DNA of 64,000 bases from Gigantopelta aegis (Eukaryota > Mollusca > Gastropoda > Neomphalida > Peltospiridae): assembly GCF_016097555.1 (NCBI RefSeq), contig NC_054704.1, forward strand, positions 2,934,891-2,998,890, in the 5' to 3' direction. The notes below the pieces were generated by a model. That model was not told the origin of the DNA. It was given only the letters and a program-made list of their open reading frames with translations, and made no database searches. Position 1 is the stretch's first letter, and the number at the start of each line of letters is the position of its first letter. The position numbers and the translations under genes are program-made. Shown here one piece after another: positions 32,822 to 45,935 of the stretch.

Positions 32822-33244
32822 CTATCTTTTTCGCAGGTTTCTTCTAAAGAAGTCGGGGTTGGGGGGGGGGGGGGGGGGGATCAAACATATTTCTCTCTTG
32901 TTTGCCAATATGTTGAACGTTACTGTTGTCCCTTGCTTGCTACGAGGAGGCCAGAGAGCTGAACAAGATATACCCAATTTGCTGTGTACCTTGTTGAGTA
33001 TTTTCCATAAGTGAAACAGAAATAATTCCTCATTAAAAGGTTCGAGCTGCACGGTCCTAATGGGATGGCAACATTCCTTCAGCTTATTGATGGTGCACAT
33101 AATAAAATTGCGTGTAGTATCGGTGACATTTTTGGAGATTTGGTGATTACTTCGTGGTAATGAAACATCACAGTTTACCCATACTTTGTTGGCGGAACAC
33201 TCTGGTTCTGCACTCAATATGGTATACACATTTGTTATTATCAT
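32822..33244 (-). CDS. Unrecognised 140-residue reading frame, probably element-derived
   Basis: An open frame on the reverse strand includes YTILSAEPECSANKVWVNCD, INKLKECCHPIRTVQ and LWKILNKVHSKLG, and then a proline run made by poly-G DNA. Near its end KQGTTVTFNILANKREICLI resembles KQDTAVTFQLLANEKNVLVL encoded at about 32.7 kb, so two copies of one dispersed element probably lie side by side. I do not recognise the product and doubt that it is a cellular gene. Confidence 0.25.
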   Translation of the reverse strand: MIITNVYTILSAEPECSANKVWVNCDVSLPRSNHQISKNVTDTTRNFIMCTINKLKECCHPIRTVQLEPFNEELFLFHLWKILNKVHSKLGISCSALWPPRSKQGTTVTFNILANKREICLIPPPPPPNPDFFRRNLRKR

Positions 33245-33365
33245 GCCAATTCAAGTGACTGGCACAGAGTTGTGAGGCAATCCTCAACAACTAATTACCT
33301 GGAAAATACATACACTTTCGTGGAGTTCAAACATATTATATATGTAGATATAATTAAAAGTTGCA

Positions 33366-33568
33366 GTTCACCAGGCATTATTCCTCCAGTCGACTGTCAA
33401 CCATGCACACTGATTAGCTGGTTAAACACATTTAACTAAGTGGTACATGTAGGTAAGTAACATTGAGGCATTATTTCTCCAGTCGACCGTCAACCATGCA
33501 CACTGGTTAGCTGGTTAAACACATTTAACTAAGTGGCACATGTAGGTAAGTAACACCGAGGCATTATG
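33366..33568. repeat. 93-bp tandem duplication
   Basis: Two copies of a unit running from cattattcctccagtcgact to ggtaagtaacattgagg, with a third partial copy (gaggcattatg). Confidence 0.85.
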
Positions 33569-33569
33569 T

Positions 33570-35485
33570 AAATACATCTCGGAGTCTAACTCTGTTACAT
33601 TCTTCCATTACTTTCCAAGTTTCTACGAAGACATGTCGTTAGGCGACATCAAATTACCAAACCCGGAAATTGTTCAAATTTACAATGAAAATCCAACCTT
33701 AATTTTAATTCTAGAATAACGTATCGGCAACACATAAATTGGCCTATTTTGTCTTTAATCTTTACATGATTCTAAGAATGCAAAGTACATAAAAAAAATT
33801 ACTTAATAATAATAATAATAAAATATTAATGATAAAGTAACAAATATTATTATTTATGTATTAAACACATAACTCAATGAATTTCCTATGTTTAATTACA
33901 AAGAACAGTACTCTTTGTAGACTATTTTAGTTCAGTGTTACACTCCCAGCCCTGAAACATCACATGTTATGTTGTGCAAGGTTCCCAGCTTTTTGGTTTA
34001 GCAAACACCACAAAATAGCACATTTCTTATCTAGATACATACAACTGCCCTTGAACTTGACTGTAATAGTTACTGGGGTTTTTTTCAATGTTATTTCACT
34101 ATTCAGTCATATTCCAAGAAAAGGAACATTTTCTTGGGAATTGTGGTAGAATTTCTTCCGGAGTAGGGACATTTCACTCTCGCGATAGAACGTCCACAAT
34201 TCCATCAGCTGAAGCCCTACGAAAGGGAAGCTCTGGCATCACATATAGCCCACATTACATAACATGATGATTGAAATTTACCAAGTGCCACAGATTCTTA
34301 CTGTTTGCCACAAATAACTGGTGGTGCGGTGAGACCAGTTGGAAACAAAATGGATTCACATAGACATAGTTTTTATCTATTTCACCTTTCAGTAGCATGG
34401 CAGATCTCACACCAAACCTTGATGCAGTTATCGCCCTTTTTATTCACTGTGCCACAGTTGACACTGAGCCTACCCTCTCGTTTTCATTTCTATAGGTTGA
34501 GCAGATTTCTCTGTGCCTGTGAATATAATAGTAAATCAAGTTTAGTTTATTTGTAAATAATGTCAGATACTGTAAACCATGAAATGTTAGTGAGCATAAA
34601 ATTTTAGTGTGAAAATAACAAAATCACAAAGAGGAGAATTGTGTCTACACGTCTGCAACTGTACATGACTGGTAAAGGTTGTGTGTTTCTTTGAGTTTAT
34701 TTATTTCTACAAATGATATACTTGTCAAACTCCTGACAGGAGTATCATGTACCATACTGGTACTCTTCTTTTTCTTTTCTCTCTTTTACTGCTCTCTATT
34801 GGACATGTTTTACAAAACCAATCTCCTTTTGGTATCCGTTTGAGTTTCTCACCTTCCTGATGACACCACTGTGGTTCATGAGAACCAATGATGACTGGAC
34901 TGTTAATGGAGTTACACCCAGAACACTTGCTGTGAGTACAGGTAGGAGTTGTACGAGTTGCTACACAACCACTCTCTTAAGTCCGGCTTACAAGTATTAC
35001 ACATTTCACAGGAAAGTCTCATGTTCTTCCTACATTTTAGTAATGAATTAATCATTTTTTAACACCTAACAAATTCCTGTGAACTTTGGTGTGAAAATGA
35101 GAACATCACAAATGGGAGTATTTACATCTGTTCATCTGTAATAGTTGTGTTGTATTCGTTTCTCCTTCCATCAACTAACAACAGGATTTTTCATTCCTGT
35201 CATCTTAGTCCACTGTTTGATTTTTCACTTGTTGAACTTAACGACCTCCAGACAAATGTGGACGCAACTGGATACTCAACTTACTTTGGTAAGCAGAACA
35301 GAAAGCAATAAGTAAATAAATGCATGGAGGGATGCTCGGATAGATGCTGCAACAATAAAATAAATCCCACAATTTACCACAATATGATGGAAATCACTCA
35401 CATCTTATACTGCAAGCGCACGAGAGCTTCTTACCATATGAAAACCAGTAACGCTTTGTCAGTCATCCAACAGTTCATACTAATA
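33570..35485. other. AT-rich stretch without a recognisable feature
   Basis: Nothing here combines coding frames with splice sites or known motifs. Short ORFs of 60-83 codons look random. Confidence 0.5.
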
Positions 35486-35489
35486 TTGA

Positions 35490-35740
35490 TGTCTGTGGCT
35501 TTGAAATGGTGAAATACCACTCTAAAATTGTACTAAAACTTGACTCCATAACTGTTACTTCTCTGGCACACGTGCATTTTTAAAAATATGAGAAATGTGA
35601 TATTAAAAACACCAGGATAACCAAAAACACTTTGAATGTAGGGAAATGGATAATCTAAACAATATAATTATTAAAAATGGCTCTAATAGTAAAAAATATG
35701 CCTTAGTGTTTAAAAATTAGGGTATGTCCCTTTAAGGTTT
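35490..35740 (+). repeat. Dispersed repeat family X, copy 2
   Basis: Shared blocks with copies at 3.0 and 52.0 kb include aaacaccaggataaccaaaaacactt, aatctaaacaatata and the end ttaaaaattagggtatgtcc. Confidence 0.6.
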
Positions 35741-37178
35741 TTTCTTAAATTGACTAAATATATTCTTTCCACTTCTTTTTTTTACTTTTTGCATTTCATT
35801 TTAACATTTCCTGTTCAAATAATCTGTTTGACTGCAATTGTAGCATCTCGCATTTTTGTAAAAACATGCATCATAGTGATGATTAGTTTTACCACACCAA
35901 AAGCATTCCACAATAGAGACTTTATGGAACTAACTTTCCTCCATTTTAAGAGCCTGATAATCCTTTAGAATATACTGGTTAAGTATATACCATCTGCAGA
36001 TCCCTGTATCCCTAGTTACACAATAAATAATTTTACTAATTAATTGCATTTATTGATTACAGTATCGATATGTGGCAGTAATTAGTTTATTGCTAATATT
36101 CACACACTGACCTAAATTGAGGAAGAGATCATTAACAAAGATTAGGAAAATGATCTGACCCAATATAGATCCTTGTGAAACACCGGTCCTGATTAATTCC
36201 TACATAACAGGCCGACCTCTGGTAACCAAGGAGTTGATGATGTCACAAGTTACTGGTTTGCCATGTCGAAATACAACACTTGTGTAGTTATTTTCTCCAC
36301 AAAGTTTGCAAATTGTAAAGTAAGTGTTTATAGAATATCAACATGATAATTAATATTTTTCAAGAAGTTTGCAGTTCTCTGTTTGTCACGTGTATTCCAT
36401 CTCTGTGAAAGAATATGTTTTGAAGGTGACAATGTTAGTATATTTAGTAAACTGTATATGTTGTGTTCTGTTGTGAGGTTGTGATAGTCACACTGGTCCT
36501 TTCAACAGTTCATTTATTCACGCTGGTCCTTTCAACAGTTCATTTATTCACACTGGTCTTTTCAGTAGTTCATTTAGTGGTCTGACATCTACCTCAGACG
36601 ATGGAGGCATTCCTGAAACTAGTATTTCAATATGAGATCATCATTATCCATTTCTATATCATTTATCAATTTTCTTTAGCTTAGGTGTTGTTATTATTGT
36701 TGTTGTTTTGTTGGGTGGGGGGGGGGGGGGGGGGGTGGGGGTAGTTTTGTTTTGACAGTAGACATATAACAAAAACAGTAAAAATGTATGTGGTTTTCTC
36801 TCTTGAACATAAAATTACAGTTGTCTCTCTTATCTTAAAATTTAAAAGGGTAAACACTATTACTTAAAGTATAGCAAATAAAACTAACTTCTTTCCTGAA
36901 TTGACCATTACAGGCATCTAAAGTATCACTACCCCTCTAGAAGTCGGCTCTTCACTTCTAGTAAGTCCAGGATCTTTTGCCCATATATTAAATTTGAATG
37001 TTTCACTTTTCTTTCCTTTAATAATGTCAACTGTCTCATATTGGGATGTGACATCCCATTGCAGCCATTCTTGACACAGTTATTTATTATTTCTTTATTA
37101 TTGTTATTAAATAATGTTTACAGTTTGTAACCACACAACAAAAAACTGATCAATGCTCTGGTCTACAACTTTGCATGT
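35741..37178. other. Non-coding stretch with a 30-bp triplicate and poly-G
   Basis: Three copies of cactggtcctttcaacagtt plus catttattca lie at about 36490-36560, and a poly-G run at 36716-36740. I see nothing else. Confidence 0.6.
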
Positions 37179-37190
37179 GAGCCTATCCAA

Positions 37191-37523
37191 CCGGCCTCGG
37201 TGGTGCAGTGGTTAAGCCATCGGACTACAGGCTGGTAGGTACAGGGTTCGCAGCCAGGTACCGGCTCTAACCCAGAGCGAGTTCTTAAGGGCTCAATGTG
37301 TAGGTGTAAGGCCACTACACCCTCTTCTCTCTCACTAACCACTAACAACTAACCCACTCGTGACTGTCCTGGACAGACAGCCCAGATAGCTCTTCTCTCT
37401 CACTAACCACTAACAACTAACCCACTGTCCTGGACAGACAGCCCAGATAGCTGAGGTATGTGCCCAGGACAGCGTACTTGAACCTTAATTGGATATAAGC
37501 ACGAAAATAAGTTGAAATGAAAT
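37191..37523 (+). mobile_element. tRNA-derived SINE, different body, with target duplication
   Basis: The head ccggcctcggtggtgcagtg with a changed B-box region (agggttcgcagcc) is followed by a body unlike the other SINEs (cctggacagacagcccagat; ends gaaataagtt-type sequence). An internal segment with ctctctcactaaccactaac is duplicated. GAGCCTATC(C/T)A flanks it (37179-37189, 37524-37534). Confidence 0.75.
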
Positions 37524-37794
37524 GAGCCTATCTAGGCAGCCTTTTATTTCTTAGCAAGTAAAACATTGTCAAGCAACTAAACTGCAAAGTAGGCAATTGT
37601 TGATTTCGCTTGTGGAAAGATCTTTCACAGGCAGTGGTTGATGGTGAAAGAACCATCACAATCTAACAAATTTCAAATAAGTTAAAATATTCATAAAAAC
37701 TTTGCATAATTTTAACTCTTTGAAACACTGTGAACAGCTTTTAGCAACTACGGTAATGCTGATTTATTGTTTACTGTTCCTCATTTCTGTTGTC

Positions 37795-38375
37795 ACCGTG
37801 ACAGTGTCAGTGATATCTTGTCATGTTTCTGTTGTCACTGACAGTGTCAGTGGTATCTTATCATGTTTCTATTGTCACCTTGACAGTGTCAGCGGTATCT
37901 TGTCATGTTTCTATTGTCACTTTGACGGTGTCAGCGGTATATTGTCATGTTTCTGTTGTCACTTTGAAAGTGTCAGCGGTATCTTGTTGTGTTTCTATTG
38001 TCACCTTGACAGTGTCAGTGGTATCTTATCATGTTTCTATTGTCACCTTGACAGTGTCAGTGGTATCTTATCATGTTTCTATTGTCACCTTGACAGTGTC
38101 AGCGGTATCTTGTCATGTTTCTGTTGTCACCTTGACAGTGTCAGCGGTATATTGTCATGTTTCTGTTGTCACTTTGAAAGTGTCAGCGGTATATTGTCAT
38201 GTTTCTATTGTCACTGACGGTGTCAGCGGTATCTTGTCATGTTTCTATTGTCACTTTGACAGTGTCAGCGGTATCTTATCATGTTTCTGTTGTCACTTTG
38301 ACAGTGTCAGCGGTATCTTGTCATGTTTCTGTTGTCACTTTGAAAGTGTCAGCGGTATCTTATTGTGTTTCTATA
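37795..38375. repeat. 42-bp minisatellite, about 13 units
   Basis: The unit gacagtgtcagcggtatctt plus gtcatgtttctattgtcacctt repeats with few changes. Its length is a multiple of three, which leaves long spurious ORFs open. Confidence 0.92.
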
Positions 38376-38485
38376 CTACGGCCTCTGATATACCAGTCGT
38401 GGTGCACTTACCTAGAACGAAAAATAGCCGAATTGGCCCCGTCGATGGTTATCAATCCTAAACTGACCGCACGTCAAGCACAGAA
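38376..38485 (-). repeat. SINE head fragment, reverse strand
   Basis: The block ctgatataccagtcgtggtg followed by a degraded tRNA-like end (gaccgcacgtcaagcac) matches the reverse of a head type 2 SINE. Confidence 0.6.
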
Positions 38486-38601
38486 GGTAATGAGCAACAT
38501 TCAAGGTTTGAAGGATCAGCAAGATGTCATGTGCCACTCATTGGTTCATTTGTTGTTGTTGTCAGTAATGTGTGTAGTATGTGGTACACTTCAATACACA
38601 A

Positions 38602-38917
38602 ACCGGCGTCGTGGTTAGGCCATCGGTCTACAGGCTGGTAGGTACCGGGTTCGGATCCCAGTCGAGGCATGGGTTTTTTAATCCACATACCAACTCCAAA
38701 CCCTGAGTGAGTGCTCCACAAGGCTCAATGGGTAGGTGTAAACCACTTGCACCGACCAATGATCCATAACTGGATCAACAAAGGCCATGGTTTGTGCTAT
38801 CCTGCCTGTGGGAAGTGCAAATAAAAGATCCCTTGCTGCTAATCAGAAAGAGTAGTCCATGAAGTAACCGTAAATAAAATGTGTTGAGTGTGTTGTTAAA
38901 TAAAAACATTTCTTTCT
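38602..38917 (+). mobile_element. tRNA-derived SINE (head type 1) with target duplication
   Basis: It carries the same head and body as the copy at 10872. TTCA(A/G)TACACAA flanks it at 38590-38601 and 38918-38929. Confidence 0.88.
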
Positions 38918-39004
38918 TTCAGTACACAATGTTACCGATTTGGCTTGTGTGTGCTTATACGGTCAAATATGTTCGGTTTATCCATTGGATTTTTTTCCAT
39001 TCTA

Positions 39005-39112
39005 CCAGTTGCTCTACAACTGGTATATCAAAGGCTGTGATACATGTGCTATCCCATTTGTGAGGAAAGTGCATACAACAAGTAGCAGGTTTCTTCTCTA
39101 ACTCTAGATCAG
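39005..39112 (+). repeat. SINE body fragment
   Basis: The blocks actggtatatcaaaggctgt, gtgctatccc and gtagcaggtttcttctcta match the SINE body. It is diverged, with neither head nor tail. Confidence 0.5.
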
Positions 39113-39159
39113 AGGTTGCTATGAAAGTGTTACATTTATCATATCATGTCCATATTTAA

Positions 39160-39440
39160 ATTTTCATTTATGATCTATTAACATCAAAGTGTTATGTTGA
39201 TACCCAAGTTACATATTTACCATACATGTTTTTCATTTATGATCTATTAACATCAAAGTGTTATGTTGATACCCTAGTTACATATTTACCATACATGTTT
39301 TTCATTTATGATCTATTAACATCAAAGTGTTATGTTGATACCCTAGTTACATATTTACCATACATGTTTTTCATTTATGATCTATTAACATCAAAGTGTT
39401 ATGTTGATACCCTAGTTACATATTTACCATACATGTTTTT
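39160..39440. repeat. 69-bp tandem array, four units
   Basis: catttatgatctattaacat and ataccctagttacatattta recur every 68-69 bp. The next bases (39445-39520) resemble a reverse SINE tail (atgttttatttaacgacgca). Confidence 0.9.
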
Positions 39441-39894
39441 CAGTACCAAGGAAGGAAATGTTTTATTTAACGACGCACCCATCACATTTTATTTATGGTT
39501 ATATGTGCTACTTTTTTACCATATGTTGTTACCAAGTGTTACATTATGTTGATATCAAGTGTTAAATATTTACCATGTGTCCATATCAAGTGTTACATAT
39601 TTATCATATATTGATAATAACTTAAATGTTGATACCAAGTGTTACATGTCTATGTTTACCATATGATGACATCAAAATATTGCATATCAAATACAAACAT
39701 ATTTGGATGTGATCATATGGTAAATGAGTATTATATTGCCAATCTACTGACACAAGTGTCACCTACGGACCTAATTCACTAAACTCTCGCAACTTTGTGA
39801 TATCGCAGGACAATGCAAAAAAAACTTGCAAAGAGGATGCTTCTTTATTGTCTAGCAGAGCCTAAGAGATCTTTATGAATTAGCATTAACATCC

Positions 39895-40930
39895 CTGTAC
39901 TATATGTTGACAGTCTAGCGTTACCTACCACGTGCTACTGACTGAACTGGCATTAACATCCCTGCACTACATGTTGACAGTCTAGTGTTACTTACCACGT
40001 ACTACTGACTGAACTGGCATTAACATCCCTGCACTACATGTTGACAGTCTAGTGTTACTTACCACACGCTACTGTTACTTACCACACGCTACTGACTGAA
40101 CTGGCATTAACATCCCTGCACTACATGTTGACAGTCTAGTGTTACTTACCACGTACTACTGACTGAACTGGCATTAACATCCCTGCACTACATGTTGACA
40201 GTCTAGTGGCATTAACATCCCTGCACTACATGTTGACAGTCTAGTGTTACCTACCACACGCTACTGACTGAACTGGCATTAACATCCCTGCACTACATGT
40301 TGACAGTCTAGTGGCATTAACATCCCTGCACTACATGTTGACAGTCGAGTGTTACTTACCACGTACTACTGACTGAACTGGCATTAACATCCCTGCACTA
40401 CATGTTGACAGTCTAGTGTTACCTACCACACGCTACTGACTGAACTGGCATTAACATCCCTGCACTACATGTATACAGTCTAGTGTTACCTACCACACGC
40501 TACTGACTGAACTGGCATTAACATCCCTGCACTACATGTTGACAGTCGAGTGTTACCTACCACACGCTACTGACTGAACTGGCATTAACATCCCTGCACT
40601 ACATGTTGACAGTCTAGTGTTACCTACCACGCGCTACTGACTGAACTGGCATTAACATCCCTGCACTACATGTTGACAGTCTAGTGTTACCTACCACGCG
40701 CTACTGACTGAACTGGCATTAACATCCCTGCACTACATGTTGACAGTCTAGTGTTACCTACCACGCACTACTGACTGAAACTGGCATTAACATCCCTGCA
40801 CTACATGTTGACAGTCGAGTGTTACCTACCACGCGCTACTGACTGAACTGGCATTAACATCCCTGCACTACATGTTGACAGTCTAGTGTTACCTACTACG
40901 CGCTACTGACTGAACTGGCATTAACATTCC
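39895..40930. repeat. 67-bp tandem array, about 15 units
   Basis: The unit joins gacagtctagtgttacctac, cgctactgactgaactggca and ttaacatccctgcactacat. Some units are shortened, lacking the central part. Confidence 0.92.
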
Positions 40931-41094
40931 TTTGTTTTTTCAAGATGGAATCCAACCATATCATTTTAGTACATGTATTAGGGTCTCACTGATTATATGC
41001 CATCACACATTGATATTTTATTTAAATTTTGATTGCTGTTGTGAAAGCCCAGAATATAATTATATGTTTAGAGTATTCTGATAATATGTGATTG

Positions 41095-41215
41095 TGAAAG
41101 TTTAACAACACCACTTGAGCAGATTTATTTATTTATCATTGGATATCAAACATTTGGCGATCAATTATTTCAATTATCACACCGCAGCTGAGCACTAACA
41201 CTGAGCTACATGCCG
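41095..41215 (-). repeat. SINE fragment
   Basis: The blocks gtttaacaacaccacttgag and ggatatcaaacatttggcga match the reversed SINE tail and body. A poly-G tract follows (41219-41245). Confidence 0.55.
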
Positions 41216-41381
41216 CCTTGGGGGGGGGGGGGGGGGGGGGGGGGGTCAACTTTTTTTTTACTTGAGCAATGGGGGGGGGGGGGTGTGTTTGATGCTCAAG
41301 TAAAAAAAACCCTGTTTTTTAAATACATTTTATAAAATCGCTCACGAGTCTAGACCCCCCTGCTAAAATTCCTGCACATGC

Positions 41382-41695
41382 AGGGGGCGGGATGTAGCCC
41401 AGTGGTAAAGCGCTCGCTTGATGCACGGTCAGTCTGGGATCGATCCCCATCGGTGGGCCCATTGGGCTATTTCTCGACTGGTATATCAAAGGCCATGGTA
41501 TGTCCTACCCTGTCTGTGGGATGGTGCATATAAAAGATCCCTTGCTGCTAATCGAAAAGAGTAGCTCATGAAGTGGCGACAGCGGATTTCCTCTCTCAAA
41601 CTTGTGTGGTCCTTGACCAGGTGTCTGACGCCATATAACCATAAATAAAATGTGTTGAGTGTGTCATTAAATAAAACATTTTTTTCTTTTTTCTT
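41382..41695 (+). mobile_element. tRNA-derived SINE (head type 2) with 9-bp target duplication
   Basis: The head gggatgtagcccagtggtaa with gggatcgatccc is followed by the shared body and the tail tgtgtcattaaataaaacat. TGCACATGC flanks it (41373-41381, 41696-41704). Confidence 0.88.
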
Positions 41696-42004
41696 TGCAC
41701 ATGCGGCTCTCGCACCTTGTTCACACTGGGCGTATTAAGCTAATGTGCAATAATTAAACATCCTGTGGGTGACGATAAATTGTTTGGGTGTCGTAACAGT
41801 TTTCATTAGTTGTTGACGATCACGTAACTTCATATATATCTTCTATAGAACTACAACCTGTTTGTTTCGCACCAGTGTGTAAACATTGTTTTATTTGAGG
41901 TATCAGTGCTTTTAATACACGTCTGCATGACAAGAGACAAGGAAAATCAATATGTGAATAACTCACTATAGTGAACCAACACGAACGGTGCATGATCAAC
42001 TTTA

Positions 42005-42165
42005 AATAACCAGCACAGGACGAGGCACACGGGCCATGTAGGTGTGTTACCCGATAAACAAGCATTGTGTCACTATGTACAATAGATTGTCATCACAGGA
42101 CGAGGCACACAGGCCATGTAGGTGTGTTACCCGATAAACAAGAGTGTGTCACTATGAGCAATACA
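42005..42165. repeat. Two tandem copies of a roughly 87-bp unit
   Basis: acaggacgaggcacacgggc and gtgttacccgataaacaag occur twice in direct repeat. Confidence 0.85.
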
Positions 42166-42329
42166 TTGTCATCGTCCTTAGTGCAGAGATTTGCATTTTT
42201 AACCATTGTTATTGTACTCCAACCCATTGGTAGTAAATGTTTGATGCATAAATGCATAAATAAAAATAGTTTTTTAAAATAAATAGTAAAAAAGCACATT
42301 TGTGCTATGAATGGACAGATGGATACTTG

Positions 42330-45300
42330 GATGAATAAATTGATGGATGGTTGGGTAGGTACACATGTATTTGGATGGTTGGGTAGGTACACATGTATTT
42401 GGATGGTTCGGTACGTACACATGTATTTGGATGGTTCGGTACGTACACATGTATTTGGATGGGGTGGGTAGGTACACATGTATTTGGATGGGTGGGTAGG
42501 TACACATGTATATGGATGGGTGGGTACGTACACATGTATATGGATGGGTGGGTACGTACACATGTATTTGGATGGGTGGGTAGGTACACATGTAGTTGGA
42601 TGGTTGGTTAGGTACACATGTAATTGGATGGTTGGATGGATGGGTAGGTACACATGTAATTGGATGGTTGGGTAGGTACACATGTAATTGAATGGTTGGA
42701 TGGGGTGGGTAGGTACACATGTATTTGGATGGTTGGGTAGGTACACATGTATTTGGATGGTTGGATGGATGGGTAGGTACACATGTATTTGGATGGGTGG
42801 GTAGGTACACATGTAATTGAATGGTTGGATGGGGTGGGTAGGTACACATGTATTTGGATGGTTGGGTAGGTACACATGTATTTGGATGGTTGGATGGATG
42901 GGTAGGTACACATGTATTTGGATGGGTGGGTAGGTACACATGTATTTGGATGGTTGGATGGATGGGTAGGTACACATGTATTTGGATGGGTGGGTAGGTA
43001 CACATGTATTTGGATATTTGGATGGGTGGGTACGTACACATGTATTTGGATGGGTGGGTAGGTACACATGTATTTGGATGGTTGGATGGATGGGTAGGTA
43101 CACATGTAATTGGATGGTTGGGTAGGTACACATGTAATTGGATGGGGTGGGTAGGTACACATGTAATTGGATGGTTGGATGGATGGGTAGGTACACATGT
43201 AATTGGATGGTTGGGTAGGTACACATGTAATTGGATGGGGTGGGTAGGTACACATGTATTTGGATGGGTGGGTAGGTACACATGTAATTGGATGGTTGGG
43301 TAGGTACACATGTAATTGGATGGTTGGATGAATGGGTAGGTACACATGTAATTGGATGGTTGGATGAATGGGTAGGTACACATGTAATTGGATGGTTGGG
43401 TAGGTACACATGTAATTGGATGGTTGGATGGATGGGTAGGTACACATGTGGTTGGATGGTTGGGTGGGTACACATGTAATTGGATGGTTGGGTAGGTACA
43501 CATGTGGTTGGATGGTTGGGTAGGTACACATGTAATTGGATGGTTGGATGGATGGGTAGGTACACATGTGGTTGGATGGATGGGTAGGTACACATGTAAT
43601 TGGATGGTTGGATGGATGGGTAGGTACACATGTAATTGGATGGATGGGTAGGTACACATGTAATTGGATGGTTGGATGGGTAGGTACACATGTAATTGGA
43701 TGGTTGGATGGGTAGGTACACGTGGTTGGATGGTTGGGTAGGTACACATGTAATTGGATGGTTGGATGGATGGGTAGGTACACATGTAATTGAATGGTTG
43801 GATGGATGGGTAGGTACACATGTGGTTGGATGGTTGGGTAGGTACACATGTAATTGGATGGTTGGATGGATGGGTAGGTACACATGTAATTGGATGGTTG
43901 GATGGATGGGTAGGTACACATGTAATTGGATGGTTGGATGGATGGGTAGGTACACATGTGGTTGGATGGTTGGGTAGGTACACATGTAATTGGATGGTTG
44001 GATGGTTGGGTAGGTACACATGTAATTGGATGGTTGGATGGATGGGTAGGTACACATGTAATTGGATGGTTGGGTAGGTACACATGTGGTTGGATGGTTG
44101 GGTAGGTACACATGTAATTGGATGGTTGGGTAGGTACACATGTAATTGGATGGTTGGGTAGGTACACATGTAATTGGATGGTTGGATGGATGGGTAGGTA
44201 CACATGTGGTTGGATGGTTGGGTAGGTACACATGTAATTGGATGGTTGGATGGTTGGGTAGGTACACATGTAATTGGATGGATGGGTAGGTACACATGTA
44301 ATTGGATGGTTGGATGGGTAGGTACACATGTAATTGAATGGTTGGATGGATGGGTAGGTACACATGTGGTTGGATGGTTGGGTAGGTACACATGTAATTG
44401 GATGGTTGGATGGTTGGGTAGGTACACATGTATTTGGATTGGGTAGGTACACATGTAATTGAATGGTTGGATGGTTGGGTAGGTACACATGTGGTTGGAT
44501 GGTTGGGTAGGTACACATGTAATTGGATGGTTGGATGGTTGGGTAGGTACACATGTAATTGGATGGTTGGATGGATGGGTAGGTACACATGTAGTTGGAT
44601 GGTTGGGTAGGTACACATGTAGTTGGATGGTTGGGTAGGTACACATGTAATTGGATGGTTGGATGGATGGGTAGGTACACATGTAATTGGATGGTGGGTA
44701 CGTACACATGTATGGATGGGTAGGTAGGTACACATGTAATTGGATGGTTGGGTAGGTACACATGTGGTGGTGGATGGTTGGGTAGGTACACATGTAATTG
44801 GATGGTTGGGTAGGTACACATGTAATTGGATGGGGTGGGTAGGTACACATGTATTTGGATGGGTGGGTAGGTACACATGTAATTGGATGGTTGGATGAAT
44901 GGGTAGGTACACATGTAATTGGATGGTTGGGTAGGTACACATGTAATTGGATGGTTGGATGGATGGGTAGGTACACATGTGGTTGGATGGTTGGGTGGGT
45001 ACACATGTAATTGGATGGTTGGGTAGGTACACATGTAATTGGATGGTTGGATGGTTGGGTAGGTACACATGTAATTGGATGGTTGGATGGATGGGTAGGT
45101 ACACATGTGGTTGGATGGATGGGTAGGTACACATGTAATTGGATGGTTGGATGGATGGGTAGGTACACATGTAATTGGATGGTTGGGTAGGTACACATGT
45201 AATTGGATGGTTGGATGGATGGGTAGGTACACATGTAATTGGATGGTTGGATGGATGGGTAGGTACACATGTAATTGGATGGTTGGATGGATGGGTAGGT

Positions 45301-45595
45301 ACACATGTAATTGGATGGTTGGATGGATGGGTAGGTACACATGTGGTTGGATGGTTGGGTAGGTACACATGTAATTGGATGGTTGGATGGATGGGTAGGT
45401 ACACATGTAATTGGATGGTTGGGTAGGTACACATGTAATTGGATGGTTGGATGGATGGGTAGGTACACATGTGGTTGGATGGTTGGGTAGGTACACATGT
45501 AATTGGATGGTTGGATGGATGGGTAGGTACACATGTGGTTGGATGGTTGGGTAGGTACACATGTAATTGGATGGTTGGATGGATGGGTATAATGT
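42330..45595. repeat. 3.3-kb minisatellite of 20-36 bp modules
   Basis: Modules gggtaggtacacatgt, aattggatggttgg and an optional atggat combine into 24- to 36-bp units repeated about 100 times. The left part (42.33-43.1 kb) is dominated by atttggatgg units and the right part by aattggatgg and ggttggatgg. No stop codons arise on the reverse strand, so three overlapping frames of about 1,040-1,155 codons exist. These are compositional artefacts, with no start context and no domain. Confidence 0.92.
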
Positions 45596-45935
45596 CAAAG
45601 TGCCTATAGGATTGAGTGGATGGATGGGTAGGTACACATGTGGTTGGATGCCTATAGGATTGAGTGGGTGGATGGGTAGGTACACATGTGGTTGGATGCC
45701 TATAGGATTGAGTGGATGGATGGGTAGGTACACATGTGGTTGGATGCCTATAGGATTGAGTGGGTGGATGGGTATACTGTCAAAGTGCCTATAGGATTGA
45801 GTGGATTGCTGGGTATAATGTCAGAGTGCCTATAGGATTGAGTGGATGGCTGGGTATAATGTCAAAGTGCCTATAGGATTGAGTGGATGGCTGGGTATAA
45901 TGTCAAAGTGCCTATAGGATTGAGTGGATGGCTGT
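45596..45935. repeat. 41-bp array with hybrid units at its junction
   Basis: The unit gtgcctataggattgagtgg plus atggctgggtataatgtcaaa repeats to the right. Between 45600 and 45770 units mix this sequence with gggtaggtacacatgtggtt of the previous array. Confidence 0.9.

Noticed and set aside
37702..38618. ORFs with SGILSCFYCHLDSV repeats
   Set aside because: They are translations of a 42-bp minisatellite whose length is a multiple of three.
39895..40930. Possible CRISPR-like array (regular period near 67 bp)
   Set aside because: There are no unique spacers or cas genes. It is a plain tandem repeat in a eukaryotic genome; the same applies to the 67-, 69- and 89-bp arrays.
42093..45733. Three giant reverse-strand ORFs of 1,041-1,155 codons
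   Set aside because: They are overlapping frames of the same short-module minisatellite, with no domain, no splice context and no unique sequence.
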